From assembly GCA_910574455.1 (NCBI GenBank), contig CAJSYZ010000012.1, forward strand, positions 1,853,317 through 1,917,316: 64,000 nucleotides of DNA. The letters are read 5' to 3'. The notes beneath the pieces are model-generated. The model did no database searches. It had not been told where the DNA came from and saw only the letters and a program-made list of their open reading frames with translations. This DNA comes from Trichaptum fuscoviolaceum. Taxonomy: Eukaryota > Basidiomycota > Agaricomycetes > Hymenochaetales > Trichaptaceae. Positions 11,940 to 23,861 of this stretch are shown here, one piece after another. The first letter of the stretch is position 1; every line of letters starts with the position of its first letter. Both the position numbers and the translations under genes were made by a program.

Positions 11940-12809
11940 GTAGGCGGCACTTTCTATAGAGGACCGCATGCAGTACAAGTAGGCGTAGGCGGTCATTGTA
12001 CAAAGTGCCGCCTACGGTCTCGTAAGTGACCGGGGGCAAGAGCCCCGATAATATCTCAGATCTATCTAAGACCAAATAAATGTCACGAGACTATGGTCTG
12101 GGTCACTCTTTAGTAAATACATTCTCATACAATTTACTTAAGTCAATATTGGGTGTATTAAGTTATTTGAAAGTATTATATTAAGTGTTGTTAAGTTAAA
12201 ATCAGGACAAATATACTGTGTGACTTAGTGTCCAAGAACAGCCTGAGGGGACAAGCGGACAACTTGAAGGATTACCGAAAACCGGGTAACGGGCATTGAC
12301 AAGTTTTACGAAGACTTCTCATCGACTTCCTACACCTTCTATACATGTGCCATTATGGTCTCTATTTCTCGTAGTTAATTATCATTTATTTTATATCTTA
12401 TTAGTACATTACAATAGACAGTACTGTGATTGTTTTATATCTAAACTGCTTCTGCTATGCAAGTAATCATATTGTCGTATGCAAGATCTACAATTTGATG
12501 AGTGGCTGTGGGAAACTGAATGCATGGCTGTGTTTGTACCTGAGTCTAGTACGCTTTGGGAAGGTTCAGGACCCCGTTGCAACTCTGCATGCGGCTTGAC
12601 TGCAGTCTTCGAGCCTGTATGCGGTAGTGTATGCGGCACTTCAGTGGCTGTGCCAGGGTTTGCATGCGGCATTTTTGACAGGTAGGCGGCAGTTTTGACA
12701 GGTAGGCGGCACTGCATGCGGCAGTTTGGACAGCTGTGGCACATGCAATGACTTCATTAATTTCTACAGTATTTTATCTTATTTATCATTGGTTCCGTGT
12801 CTGCAGTCA

Positions 12810-12873
12810 TGCATGCGGCAGCGGCGATACTTGTAGGCGGCTGCATGCGGCAGCGGCGGCACTTGTAGGCGGC
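12810..12873 (-). repeat. Two tandem 32-bp subterminal repeats (right arm, inverted)
   Basis: The same unit as in the left arm, in inverse orientation, starting at 12810 and 12842. The first unit differs at two bases (GATAC for GGCAC). Further scattered TGCATGCGGC and GTAGGCGGCA words lie at about 12588-12725. Confidence 0.85.
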
Positions 12874-12897
12874 CTTTTCGTCAGGCCGCCGTCTCAC

Positions 12898-13908
12898 GTA
12901 TGATACGCTTCAGGCAATCCCCAGATTGATTCAATTACTCCGCTGAAGTACGAAGCCGTCATAAAATCCTCTGAGGCACTCACGTCCATTCAGTGCGATG
13001 ACTTGATACCATACCATAGTTGACTCGAAGATTATGGGCCATATGATTAAAAAGCAGCAAAAGCTATCCAGTCATTCGCAAAAAGTTTCATAATCCTTCG
13101 GGCCAGCTTCCCAGTCGGCCCATTTCCTCTTCCGAATCGATAAGGTGATAAGATTGATGATATGTTCCAGGCTTCCCTCTAAAAGTACGTATAGAGGATT
13201 TTCTTCGCGATCCAAGATAACACTTATTTTCCCGCCAGAACGTTGGCATAGATTCGGACCGAAGCAGGCCATTAATAGAGAGACATTGTGGTCCTTCAAA
13301 CAAACGAGAGCTGTTAATAGAGACTGATGAAATGCCGCGGGGGAATTGAGGCATTTCGACCTTCGAAGTACGAAGGCAGTGGTGGTAAACAGTCAAGGTG
13401 CGGGTTCAACGATTTCGCTGGATGTGATTGGCTGTTAGGAACTTCAAGAAGGAATAGACTTCCTGTCCGTGCCGCGCCTCACGTCCTGGCGTCATACATT
13501 GAGCAGCAGACCCAGCACGCTCGCTCGCAGACCAGGAATATGCACGTATACATCGCGGTTCAGCTTCGGGCATGCGGAGCAGAAGGAAGCACTGCAAGAG
13601 GTCACGCATCCATTGTTCGGCAGCGATTTATGGAAAAGGAGCTGGGGCCCACCAACTTCTGCGGGTCTCCGTGTTTCGCAAACAACACACAATGGGCCAC
13701 ATCGCCGTCAGATTTTCGTGCTTTCTTATTTCTTCTTCTCCTCCTTCTTCTCCTACGTGCTCTTAGCGACGGTCATCCGGCAGGCCACGTACCGTCCGCA
13801 CTCAAGCTGTGGTCTTGTGGTTTATAAGGCGTTTATAAGGAGTGTGTGTGCGACAAGCCTGCTTGCTTGTACAACTCACTATACATATATTCCCAAGGTC
13901 ATCCCGTC
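12898..13908. other. Intergenic, upstream of the lactonase-like gene
   Basis: No gene recognised. A strong pyrimidine tract (TTCTTATTTCTTCTTCTCCT onward, about 13723-13756) lies ~160 bp before the next start codon and may be part of its promoter. Confidence 0.4.
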
Positions 13909-15011
13909 ATGGTCAACTTCACAATCATTGCGGGAGGCTACACTTCCTTCATTGCGACTTATATCTTCAACTCGGACGCAAACGTTCTGACTCTGGCAGG
14001 CCAGTCTCAGACAGGCGACAACCCTTCCTGGATCGCTCTCCATCCAACGAACAACAGCATCCTGTAGTATGTTAATTTCCTCTGCCAACAAAGAGTCTTA
14101 TACTAATTACAAGAAGTGCTACGAATGAAAACTCTCCAGGAGCCCTTCAGTCCTTCGTGATCGACGAAAACGGGCTCTTAAGCAGCGCGATATCGACCGT
14201 CAGCTCCGGAGGAGATGCACCCGCATTCGCGACACCGCTCTCCTCCGGCCAGGTGGCCATCATGGACTACAACTCCGGCACAGGTCAGATCATCCCCACG
14301 TCCTCCGACCCCCTGCACTTTGGCTCCGCCAGTACGATCGACTTCCCCGCGGCCGTTTCGCACCCGCACATGGCCCTGCAGAACGGTGAAGAAGTGCTCG
14401 TGCCCGACCTCGGGGCAGACAAGGTCTGGCGGCTCGTCCAGGACTCGCCGGATACACCGGGAGAATGGAACATCCAAGGCTTCATCGTCCAGCCCAACGG
14501 ATCCGGCCCGCGTCACGCTGCGCTGAAGAACGGATTTCTCTTCGTTTTGCATGAACTCGCGAGTACATTGACATCTCAGCAGCTTCCAGCCGCGCCGAAT
14601 GGCACGTCAGATATCATATCTCAACTCTACATCGTTCCTCCGAACCCGCCTGCGGGCGCTGCATTCGCAGCCGGAGAGATACTCTACCCGGATCCCTCAT
14701 CAACCCTCAACGGGAGTTTCATCTACACGTCAAACCGGAACACAGGCAACCAGGGTGCCCAAGGCGACGCAATCACCATCTTCGAGACCAACGAGCAGGG
14801 GGAGTTGACATTGATTGACTATGTGTTCACTGGTCTCAATCAGATTCGCGGCATGCAGGTCTTCGGTCCCAACTCTGAATTCTTGATTGCCGGAGGATTT
14901 GGGGGAGGTGGTGTGGCAGTCTTCCAGCGCACGGGTAATGGAAACGGGCTGCAACTCCTCGTGCGCAATACCGATCTACCGACCAGAACCTCTTTCGTGT
15001 CAATCAATTAG
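13909..15011 (+). CDS. Lactonase-type seven-bladed beta-propeller protein
   Basis: Model: exons 13909-14066 and 14117-15011 (intron 50 nt, CTAAT branch), 350 aa. The protein begins VNFTIIAGGYTSFIATYIF. It carries repeated short blades such as NPSWIALHPTNNSILYATNE, SHPHMALQNGEEVLVPDLG, GPRHAALKNGFLFVLHEL and GGVAVFQRT. This is the pattern of the 6-phosphogluconolactonase/carboxymuconate cyclase-like (YbhE/Lactonase) superfamily. Family members hydrolyse lactones or cyclise muconates, and many fungal members have unknown substrates. There is no signal peptide, so a cytosolic location is likely. The length suits the family. The next gene is convergent, with ~200 bp between the stops. Confidence 0.8.
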
Positions 15012-15214
15012 AGACCGGTCGTTATTTCGCATACTCAGATGTATTATACGTATAAGTAGAAAGCAATGATAGCAATTGTGAACATCACGGATACATAACG
15101 ATACAATGTTGTACGACGAGAGAGCGACAATAATTTAATATGACAAGCAAATCACAACAAATGGGCCCTACCAGTTTTCAAAAATCATCTGGGCACACTC
15201 CTGTAAATAGACAA

Positions 15215-18200
15215 TCAGCCGCGCCTTCTAAAGTTATTGGAGAACGAATTACTAACCTTCAGTCTTCCAAGATTGTGTACCTTCGCGACATTGACGATCG
15301 TCCGCAATTTCCGTTTGACATCCGCTTTCGCAATCGTGAGCTGGTAGCTTCCCGAGCACTCACAATGGCGCGAGACGTTATCCGACTGGATCTGCTTGCA
15401 TTTCGCGCACCGCAAGTCCTGTTGCGCGAAATTGCGCTCCAGGCGGTGGAGGACTTGCATGAGGCTGAACTCGATCGCAGCACGGTCATACTCGCCCTCG
15501 CATTCGGGGCAGTACCATTTTGCCTGCTCGAGAGACGAAGGAAGCAGCTCATCATCTCGACAAAAGTCGAAGTCACGAATGTGATCGCAGTATTTGCACG
15601 TCACCATCGATAGCTTGAGTGGGTCACAAGGATTGCGGAATATCGCATCATCTGAGAATTGACGGACACCTATGAGCTCGAGTAAATTCTTCTTGAGAAT
15701 ACCGATTTCGATCTGAAGATCCTGTGCCAGACCGAAGACCGCGCACGTGAATTTGATGAACTCGAGCGTAGGATGGGTGAGATGCAGATACGACCCTGGG
15801 AGGACGGGGAAGTCGAACGACTCGTCATCGCCATCCATGATAGATCGTCTATGGTCCTCCTGGATAGTCTGAACAATCTGCAGCAGTTTGCGTGTCAACT
15901 TCTGCGCAATAAAAGCCTTGCCGCCATCGATTTCCCGTAGCTTGCCCGCATCGCGCTGCGTTGCATCTGGTGCGTTGTTTTGGAGGACGCGTAGCGGCGT
16001 TCGCGTGCTTTCATCAGCATCGCGTTTGATCTTGGCCATTTGGGAGATGAAGAGCCTAACCACGGAGCGGAAGTGATCTTGCGTCGCAGGAGGAAGGAAG
16101 TTCTTGATATTCCAACATGATAGAATAGAAAGTTTGACGGGTGGTTCAAGTGCCAGAGGATCTTCGCACACAACACCGCCGAAATTAGCAGGATCCATGT
16201 ACAGCAGGAGATCGTAGTATCGATCGGTGCGCAGATAAATATGCTTAAATAGCTCGTGTGATGTCACTGCGGTCGTGATGTAAGTCGCATACGCATGAGC
16301 GGTGCCCGGCGGTTTCGAGGTGACGAGAATGATGCGAGAGAAGTCAGCGTAAACCACATTCGATCCTAGGCGCTTGAACTCTGCGAGAAGCTGGATGAAT
16401 GTCTTTCGCATGAGGCCATGAACGAAGCGCTGGATGCTTGGCTCGTACATGCGTGATGCACTCGAGCTAACCCATCGCCAGAAGTGATCGAGAGTGATAG
16501 ACGAAGGACTAGCAGGATCCCGTGCCTTATCAAGGAGCCACGTCTTGAGCATTTGCTTCAAGACAGAAAACGTTTGCGGCGATAGGTTTGATTCTCCTAG
16601 CGAGACATTTGGTTGAGATTCTCCATTCGCGTAGTCGTTAATAGTGTGAGATGTCGAGTCGAAAGCAGTGGTACCACCAGTACCTTCCAGTTCATTGACG
16701 ACTGCGGACTGCAAGACGGCGTCGATGGCCAGATTGCGCACTTGGATTAACAGGCAAACGTTCGAATAGAGACCGGGAGTCAAAAACTCCGGGCTAATCA
16801 ACTCTTCGGTAGGAGGCAAATCGTATTCCAGACCTCCAAGGTCTGGCCTCTCGCCATTCGACCACCAGAGGACCATATCGTGCGCGACTGCACGACGCGC
16901 TAGTTCTATGTCACAGAGGAACAACGGCTGGTCATCGTCGACATGTCCGACCGGTACATCATAGTAAGCGGCTTGCGTGATAGCTCGTTTAAGCCAAGGA
17001 GCGAAGGATAGGTAGCGACTGAACATTTTCTTCGCCACGTTGGCCTGCCACGGGAAAACGTCGAGAGCATGGCCTGCTCTGCTTGACGGCATACGGAGAA
17101 CCGGAAATTTGCCCAACTTCGGCACAGTACTTGTAAAATAACTGAGATCTTTGGCGGAAGAAATGACAACAGTAAATGACTTGTTCTCCAGTGTACCTAG
17201 TTCACGAGAGATTGCCTTTAGTGCCGTTGCTTCGTTGCTATGATAGTCTGTAAACGTCTGCAAAGTTTCCGGGTACACGTATACATTGTCCTTCCCGAGA
17301 TCCTTGAGTTTCGCCTCCAGCATGCTCGAGTAAAGGCTATCAAAGCGAGGTATAGGTTGCCGCCTTGAGGCAGGATCGACGACATGTAACCGCACAGAGC
17401 CGTCGGGCAAGAAAATCGCATAAACGTTGACAGGCGCTGAAGGCGAAAATGCGTGGTAAATGAAGATATACTTCAGAGCTTTACCTCCATCAAGATAAGG
17501 CCTGCGCATGGGCGACAGAGGCGACCGGTCAACCTGTGATAAGTCGACACCGTCATCCCGAGCTTTGTTGAGTGTCAAACCCTTCTCGTCCGGAGAACAA
17601 GTTATTCCAAGTCTCAGTAGAGCACGGATAACTAAGGGCAACTAAACATGGAGTTAGCGACAGGAACTAAGAAAGACAGAAGGTCGTACCTGCAACTCAT
17701 AAGCTCCGTCAACGTTCGGATTATTAATTTCATTCATGAAGTAATTTTCGCCCTGCAAATATGTTTCTTCCGCCATCGAATACTTATACAAGTGCAGGCA
17801 AGTTCTGTCCCTCGGGAGAGTGCGGACAACTCTTTCTCGACTATAATGCTCCTCGAACTCTCCCGGCTTCGGGGCAGTCTTAAAATTCAGGTAAAATTCG
17901 CGTGGAATTCGAACTGTGACGGGGATTAAGTCGGAATTGACAGAAAGCCACATCGTGTAACGACTTCGGGTGCTAGGTCGGATTTGTACAATATCCCAAT
18001 GTCGAGTTGCAGGAGTTCTGACACCCCGAAACATGGTGGGAACAGCTGCGGAAGCTTCATCACCTACCGTAGACGCTTGTAAATGAGCTCGCCATCTTTT
18101 CTTAATCGCCTTCAGCCAAGCTGGATAATTTTTGTTAGGGTTAGGTAGCGGCTTGCCAGGTACTTCCTCTAATCCAGATTCCTTCGATTTTGTATTGACT

Positions 18201-21200
18201 TTCTTGTACTGAGCCACGGCTTTCCGGGGTTGTTGAGAGCGCTCTCCGTCGGCGAAATCTTCCATATCTACAAATGAAGATGTCTGTGTTTCCAAGGGAG
18301 ACGCTTTTTTGAAAAAGTCCGTCACTTTGTGTTGCTTGAACTTGTCATCTAACGCCGCCACTCTACGATGAAGCCAGTCGGGATGGCGTATCCTGGGGAC
18401 CGGATTTGGAACCTTTTGCATTGCAGCGGGAATCGTGATCAATTTCTGTATGACGGAACCAAGTCGTTCAATGTAGTAATCCCAGTCCAGTATAGACCGG
18501 AGTTCAAAGTTTGCGAGACTGTTGTCCTTCAACCATTTACGCAAGAATGACCGTTTCACGCTCTCTTCTGCCGAGAAGATCGCTATCGGAACGGCTCGTT
18601 CTGTGACTGGAGCTCCAATAGGTTTCGCTGAAATGATGAACTTGCAGGCAAGACCCTTATCCTTCACCATTTGATTTCCTAAGAACTCTGCAAGGCGTTT
18701 CGCGGTGCTAATGGACGTTGATTTTTGACCACCATACTCGGCTAGGGTTTTCGACATACTGCGGTTCTCGGCAATGAGTTCAACTAACTCCTCGTCACTG
18801 AGATTGTCAGCCTTGCTAAACAATACGTCAAGCCAGCGGTCCGCAATCTCTGCGACTGCGGCATAGCACTCTTGAGTGGTGGTTCCGAGCAAGAACCTTT
18901 CGAAGATTTGCGATTGGAAGATCTTGATAAGCTGAAGCTCCCCACGTCGCTTGACTTCGAATCCTTTCAGTTCCGCCAGTGACCCATCATCATTGAAGAC
19001 CGCATAGCGCTTTTTGAGCAACTTGTCTTCTTCCTTCGACGAAGGAAGAATCATTGCTTTATACGGACCGTCAAGTTCAAAGAAGATTGAGTTTTCACTG
19101 TGCACCTTGTATTCGCCAGATTCCGTATCGAGATCATGATACTGATGGTTTGTGAATTTCGCATGAACAAGGTGGTTCAACATCGTGCACGGATATGAAA
19201 TTGGAAGTGTTTTGCCGTTGGACATCTTGAACTTGAAGTTCTCCGGGAAGACACCCGGAAGCATGCACCAAATTCCGTCCGTGTCTAGCTCAAGAGGCCG
19301 TCCTATCTGCTCAACTAACTGTCTGGCCATCTGGATAATGGTCGCCCCAGTAAGGCAAGTGATACCAGCCATTTCCATCGAATGCCAGCGAGCACCCTTG
19401 CGCATGACATATCCATAGAAAGAGTTCAAGATACATTTATGTGCAAGCTGCAGAGAATCGTAGATAACGATCATCTTCCTCGCATCATCGACTTCGGCTA
19501 CTGATCCACCGGCTCCTAGAAGGGAATCAAGGTTCTTCTTCCATGTTTTGTGCAGACCCTTGTATTCATATCGTCGATCACGGAAACGACGGACAGTATC
19601 GACATAGAATGGATTTTCTCGCTGGCAGATGATAGACTCCCTATTCACGACTTTCGTCTCTTTCGTCTTCTTATAAACTTTGCGAGAATAGTCTCCAAGC
19701 CGTTTATGAAGTAAGGCTGTCTGCTCGGTTTGCGTAAGGTCCATGTAGCGTCGTTGAGGCCCACCAGGCTTCCTAGGTGGGAACATCTCCTGGTTCAACG
19801 CATGTCTAACCATGTTGTATTCGTCCCTTTGTGCGGGGAAATATTCACCACGCCAAGCCCAAGTCATCCGCCTATCGCATTTCTTGCCAGGCCTGTTGTA
19901 GTCACAGACAGCGCAGACAGACTCGTCGACAACCGAATCCGGTTGCAGCCTGTTCGACAACATGATATTCGGGTACATGGCGGCGACGTCTAAATGGTAA
20001 ATGAGAGGTTTGTCGAATCGCAATGGGTTGTCTCTCATTTCCTCAAGAGCGGATTGTATTTGAGCTTTTACTTCGTCGTAGTTCGTCACATCGTCAATGG
20101 ATGATTTGCACTCTTCAATGACATAGAATGTCAGTGCTGCATCAAGCTCGTCAATCAACTGTTATTTTCATGAGTAAATTTCGAGGATGTTCGTCGGATA
20201 AAGTAACAGACCTGCTGTGCAGCCTCAGGGACAATCTTGAAATGAGTCGCAATATCACTCCTGAAAACCCCCGCTTCCAGAGCTTCGACATGCCCTCCTA
20301 CGTAGGTCTCTGAAGCTAGAAGATGGCCATCGAACATGTTCCCGTGCTCATCTTCGTGCCTATTAGGCATGATAATATGTCCTCGGAAGGCTTCCACCTA
20401 ACACGAGCAGTTGTAAGATAATTGGTTTTAATCGTATTAAGCGAGACACTCACCATTAGCAGAGTCTCGCATAGAGTTCCAGTACCTTTCCTCAAAACTT
20501 CGTCGGGACACAGAGGAATGATGTTACAAAGGGAGAATATGAAAGGGTGAACGTATTTCATATAAAGGTAGTATGTTGCGACGGCATCGGAAACGGAGTA
20601 TTGTGCTAGTGTCTGAGGTTGTTCCATGGCGTATCTGGACGGTACATTCAGTATCCACTGTAATGCATAAATCCAAACCACTTACGGCGTCATGAGTTCA
20701 GGATCTAATTCAATAGGGTCATAGCCAAGTTTCGCTGTGGTGACAGCTTTCAAGCCTTGGCTGCCTTGGGGGAGGTAGGAATCGCGCTTGACCCAGCGAA
20801 AACAGTCCATATGGACACAGGTCCGGCTCTTATACTCCTCTTCTGAATCTTTCGCAAATCCAGTCTCAAGGAACATATCAATGCCATGCACCTTTGCACG
20901 AGCGTACAGGAACGGAAAATCGAAGAAGTCTCCGTTAAATGTCGCCATTACCGTCGGCTTTACCTCCTGGATATGCTGGAAGAATCGCATGATCGTCGCC
21001 GCCTCGTCTGCCTCGTTGAATATTGTGAAAGGGCCTTCAAGACCTTCTTTCGGAGTGTACTCGAAGTCTTCTATGTCTTCGCTAACAATCTCCCGGTTGG
21101 TTATGAGAAATCCTTGGCCGTCAATCATGTAAGAAATCATCATGACCTGGTCGATCGCCTGGTCAGGGAACTTGAGCGGTGCCTTCGTAGTTTCGATATC

Positions 21201-22249
21201 GTAAGCCATGACCACAGGATCCGCTCGCTTGACTCTGTCCATTTGTTTGAATTGCGGCTGGCCCGCAATAAACGTTATAGCGTACCAGAGACCAACTCGC
21301 ATTTCATTGTCGATGGCTACTCGGAGGTAGTAGGGAACGTCAAACTCTCGAGCGTCGATGATACAATCGCGTGGGTCCATGTCTTTCGCGTTTCGTGCAT
21401 TTCCATTGAGCGCATCGGCTTCCGCCGCCCAGGAAGTCTCGACCTCCACTCGCATGCCAGCTTCCGACATGTTAACGACCTCAGCGTAGGCGTCAACAGC
21501 ATTCAGTTTGGATCCGTTTTCCGTGGCCAATGGAACAATCTCGCGCCGCACTGCAAGCAGGTCGGACACGTTCCGGAAGCACAGTTGCAAGTACAGTCGC
21601 TTATGTCCCATGAGGTGATTTGGAAGCTTGAGGTCTTCCTTTCGTTCTCGTACGATGCGGCAAATGAGGCCTTCATATTTCTTATTTAACCATTCCTCAA
21701 CAATGGTCTCCGTGCCGTTCTGTTTTATATTAGTACTGAAGGTCATTGAATGACAAGATTTGTTTTCTACCTTGCAGGAGATGCAGAAATATGGCTCATA
21801 TTGAAACGTCGTTTTAAACAGCCCTCCATCAAGCTCAATGAAGTAGAAATCTACTGCAGCTCTTCCCGATGGATGGTCAGGATCTTTCACAAGAGTCTAT
21901 ATAACGTAGGCTCAGTATTGGGCATAGTTGATGAGGAACATAACATCCATGTCAGATCACGCACCGGATGCATATTCACTAACCAGCCCTCCTTCCTAGG
22001 ACCCTCCTGTATTCTCGCAAAGCCAAGCTTCTCATCTACTTCATCGTTCAGACTGATCTGTTCAAAGCGTTCCGCAAGCTGTGTCCCTTCCTCGTCCTTC
22101 GTTGGCATAGCTGGCGCCGCACTAGAATTCACGCCACTCCCTCCTCTTCCGCGACCTCTACCGCTCTTCGAACCACCGCGCCAGTTTCCACGAAAGCTCC
22201 CCCTCCGAGAGGAAGTCAGTCCAAACTCTCTGCCTCCCCGACGCGACAT
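15215..22249 (-). CDS. POL2: DNA polymerase epsilon catalytic subunit A
   Basis: Seven exons on the minus strand: 22249-21965, 21896-21771, 21719-20686, 20634-20454, 20397-20212, 20158-17690 and 17641-15215. They encode 2235 aa, close to the yeast protein. All introns are 48-68 nt and preserve frame. This is the leading-strand replicase and proofreading exonuclease of CMG-coupled forks. Exonuclease motifs are intact: Exo I AYDIETT (acidic residues ~311 and 313), Exo [12 protein letters not shown], Exo [16 protein letters not shown]. Polymerase motifs: [11 protein letters not shown] (~Asp661), B LNSFYGY, C LDTDGIW (~896-898). The in-domain iron-sulfur cysteines are present ([14 protein letters not shown] plus a later Cys ~782). 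The C-terminal half is the inactive polymerase-like module ending in two cysteine motifs (CKYC...CPEC and CAKC...CEC). The Arg/Gly-rich N-terminus (residues 1-50) is variable. It shares a divergent promoter with the elongin-C gene. Confidence 0.97.
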
Positions 22250-22497
22250 GTTCGGGCTGAGAGAGCTACCGTAAAGAAAGAAAGAAATGGGAAGGGAGGA
22301 ATGAGAAGGAGGTCTTCTCTTGCGCAGAAATCGTAAAACGCGGTGTGACTGTGACACAAACGCGCTTCGTCACGCGTTTACCTGTTGTCACGACCACTGG
22401 CAGGATTGAGATTTGACTTCCTCCTATTTCTTCACCCAACTTGAAATAAAACATCAAGTTTCGTATATCCAGCTATCTCAGCTATCTATCTTAAGTG
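22250..22497. promoter_or_regulatory. Divergent POL2/elongin-C promoter with an MCB-type box
   Basis: Only 248 bp separate the two start codons. ACGCGT, followed by TTA, occurs at 22372-22377, with related AACGCG words near 22337 and 22359. ACGCGT is the MluI cell-cycle box bound by MBF, which drives G1/S expression of replication genes in yeasts, and polymerase epsilon is a classic target. Regulation here is inferred from the motif alone. Confidence 0.5.
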
Positions 22498-23097
22498 ATG
22501 TCTGAAGAGCAACTTCAAGACGCAGAAATGGAGGTTAGCAGATATGTTTATACAATTAGATTGGCACGACGATGCCACCATTCTTGACTTGAACTCCTGC
22601 CTATAAGGAAGCCGAAAAATCGAAGGAATCTTGGGTTAAGATAATCAGCAATGACAATTTCACGTTCATAGTCAAGCGAAGTGTTGCTGAAAAGAGTGGC
22701 ATGTTAGGCAGCATGTTGAACAGTATGTACCCGGGTCTCTGCGTCAAAAGTTACTATACTTACTCTTATAACTATAGGCAACTTCGTTGAGGGAGAATCA
22801 AGTACTTGCCCGATAAATGAAAGGTGAGCACGTCTTTGACTCGTATCAGTGCACGACTGACAGTAAAGCGATGCGACTGCCAGAGGTGCCGTTGTAGAGA
22901 AAGTTCTTGAATATCTGACATACAAGAAGATTTACGAAAATGCCGCTGTCCGAGAAGATATCCCCGACTTTAAGGAAAGAGTAGTTCCCGAGGTTGCACT
23001 AGAACTGTACGAGGCTATGTCTTCCTATCCGTTCTGCCAGTACTGATCACTGAATGTTTGATTCAGGTTAATGGCTGCGGACTACCTCGATACATGA
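22498..23097 (+). CDS. ELC1: Elongin-C (Skp1/BTB-fold) protein
   Basis: Five exons: 22498-22533, 22608-22722, 22778-22823, 22884-23006 and 23067-23097, giving 116 aa. All introns are 54-74 nt and in phase. The product reads as elongin C from end to end: SWVKIISNDNFTFIVKR, SGMLGSMLNSNFVEGES, VVEKVLEYLTYKKIYEN, IPDFKERVVPEVALELLMAA and the terminal DYLDT. Elongin C adapts Cullin-based ubiquitin ligases and, with elongin A, RNA polymerase II degradation or elongation factors. The last exon has only 31 bases and is missed unless the intron at 23007-23066 is removed; reading through it gives a false C-terminus (YEAMSSYPFCQY). Confidence 0.93.
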
Positions 23098-23861
23098 ATA
23101 CGAAACCACAAAGAAAGCATGAATGTACATCTAATAATGTATAACACCTCCAAGTTCCGAAAGAAAATTTATTAGCAGCTTGGAGCAAATCTACTTCAAG
23201 CTGTCGATGGCCTTTGACTGGAATGCGCTTGACTCAATTTGAGTCATATCGCACCGCAAGTTGCGTTGCGTTCCTTCACTTTCGATCATTACACCACAGA
23301 CGATTTCAAGAATTAAAACATACCACAACAGCATAAATACGTGAAATGAGTTGCATCGAAGGCCTGTTGCTATTGCCCCCATAACTTGCTTTGTTGGACG
23401 ATGTGCCACCCATCTCGTCAATAGTGCGCTTGTGTTTTGCATCGCTTGCTTTCGCGGACTTCCAAGATGACGAGGTAAGTATTACTCATTCTATCTTGAA
23501 GGCAACTTTAATCGAAGACCTCGCTCCTTCTTTTGAGTTCACCGAGATTTCTCCTCATCAGAGGCTGTGCTACCGGCTTGACTTTGTTGCACCCTAGGCA
23601 TCGCTCTTAAAAATTGGCTTCACAATAGCTTCTCAGCTTCCTCCGCGGAAATGCGTCACAGTAGATTGTTGACGATTGATGGCGGGGAGCGGAGTCATGT
23701 TTCACAGCAGCCCTCTCAATGAGCACGGCGCGCACTGCAGAAGAGTCATTTGCAATGCTGCGGCACAGTTGCTCTCGGTCCAGTCGATATTTAATTCTCC
23801 AGGTTCCAAACCCAATGGCTCAGTCGCCTTTCACTCAAGTTTTACGCCTGTACTGGTACTC
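23098..23861. other. Intergenic, nothing recognised
   Basis: Contains the elongin-C 3' region and the upstream sequence of the next gene. No supported coding region. Confidence 0.4.

Larger units (their letters stand above)
11829..12888. mobile_element. 1.06-kb non-autonomous DNA transposon, 9-bp TSD (MULE- or hAT-like)
   Basis: The identical 9-mer CCGTCTCAC flanks the element (11820-11828 and 12889-12897). The termini are imperfect inverted repeats: CGGCTGTACGAAAAGGCCGC on the left, CGGCCTGACGAAAAGGCCGC on the right strand (three mismatches in the first 21 bases). Similarity then continues for ~60 more bases through the GC-rich subterminal repeats. The interior is AT-rich and has no transposase. 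A 9-bp duplication suits Mutator-like elements; if one base is chance, 8 bp would suit hAT. The GGCGGCC...GGCCGCC hairpin at the right end is also notable. Confidence 0.75.

Noticed and set aside
20886..21689. 267-codon plus-strand ORF inside POL2
   Set aside because: Antisense to the exonuclease-domain exon; codon texture and family match are on the minus strand only.
23007..23046. Elongin-C ending at the first in-frame stop (YEAMSSYPFCQY)
   Set aside because: Splicing out 23007-23066 restores the conserved LLMAADYLDT ending, so this stop lies in an intron.
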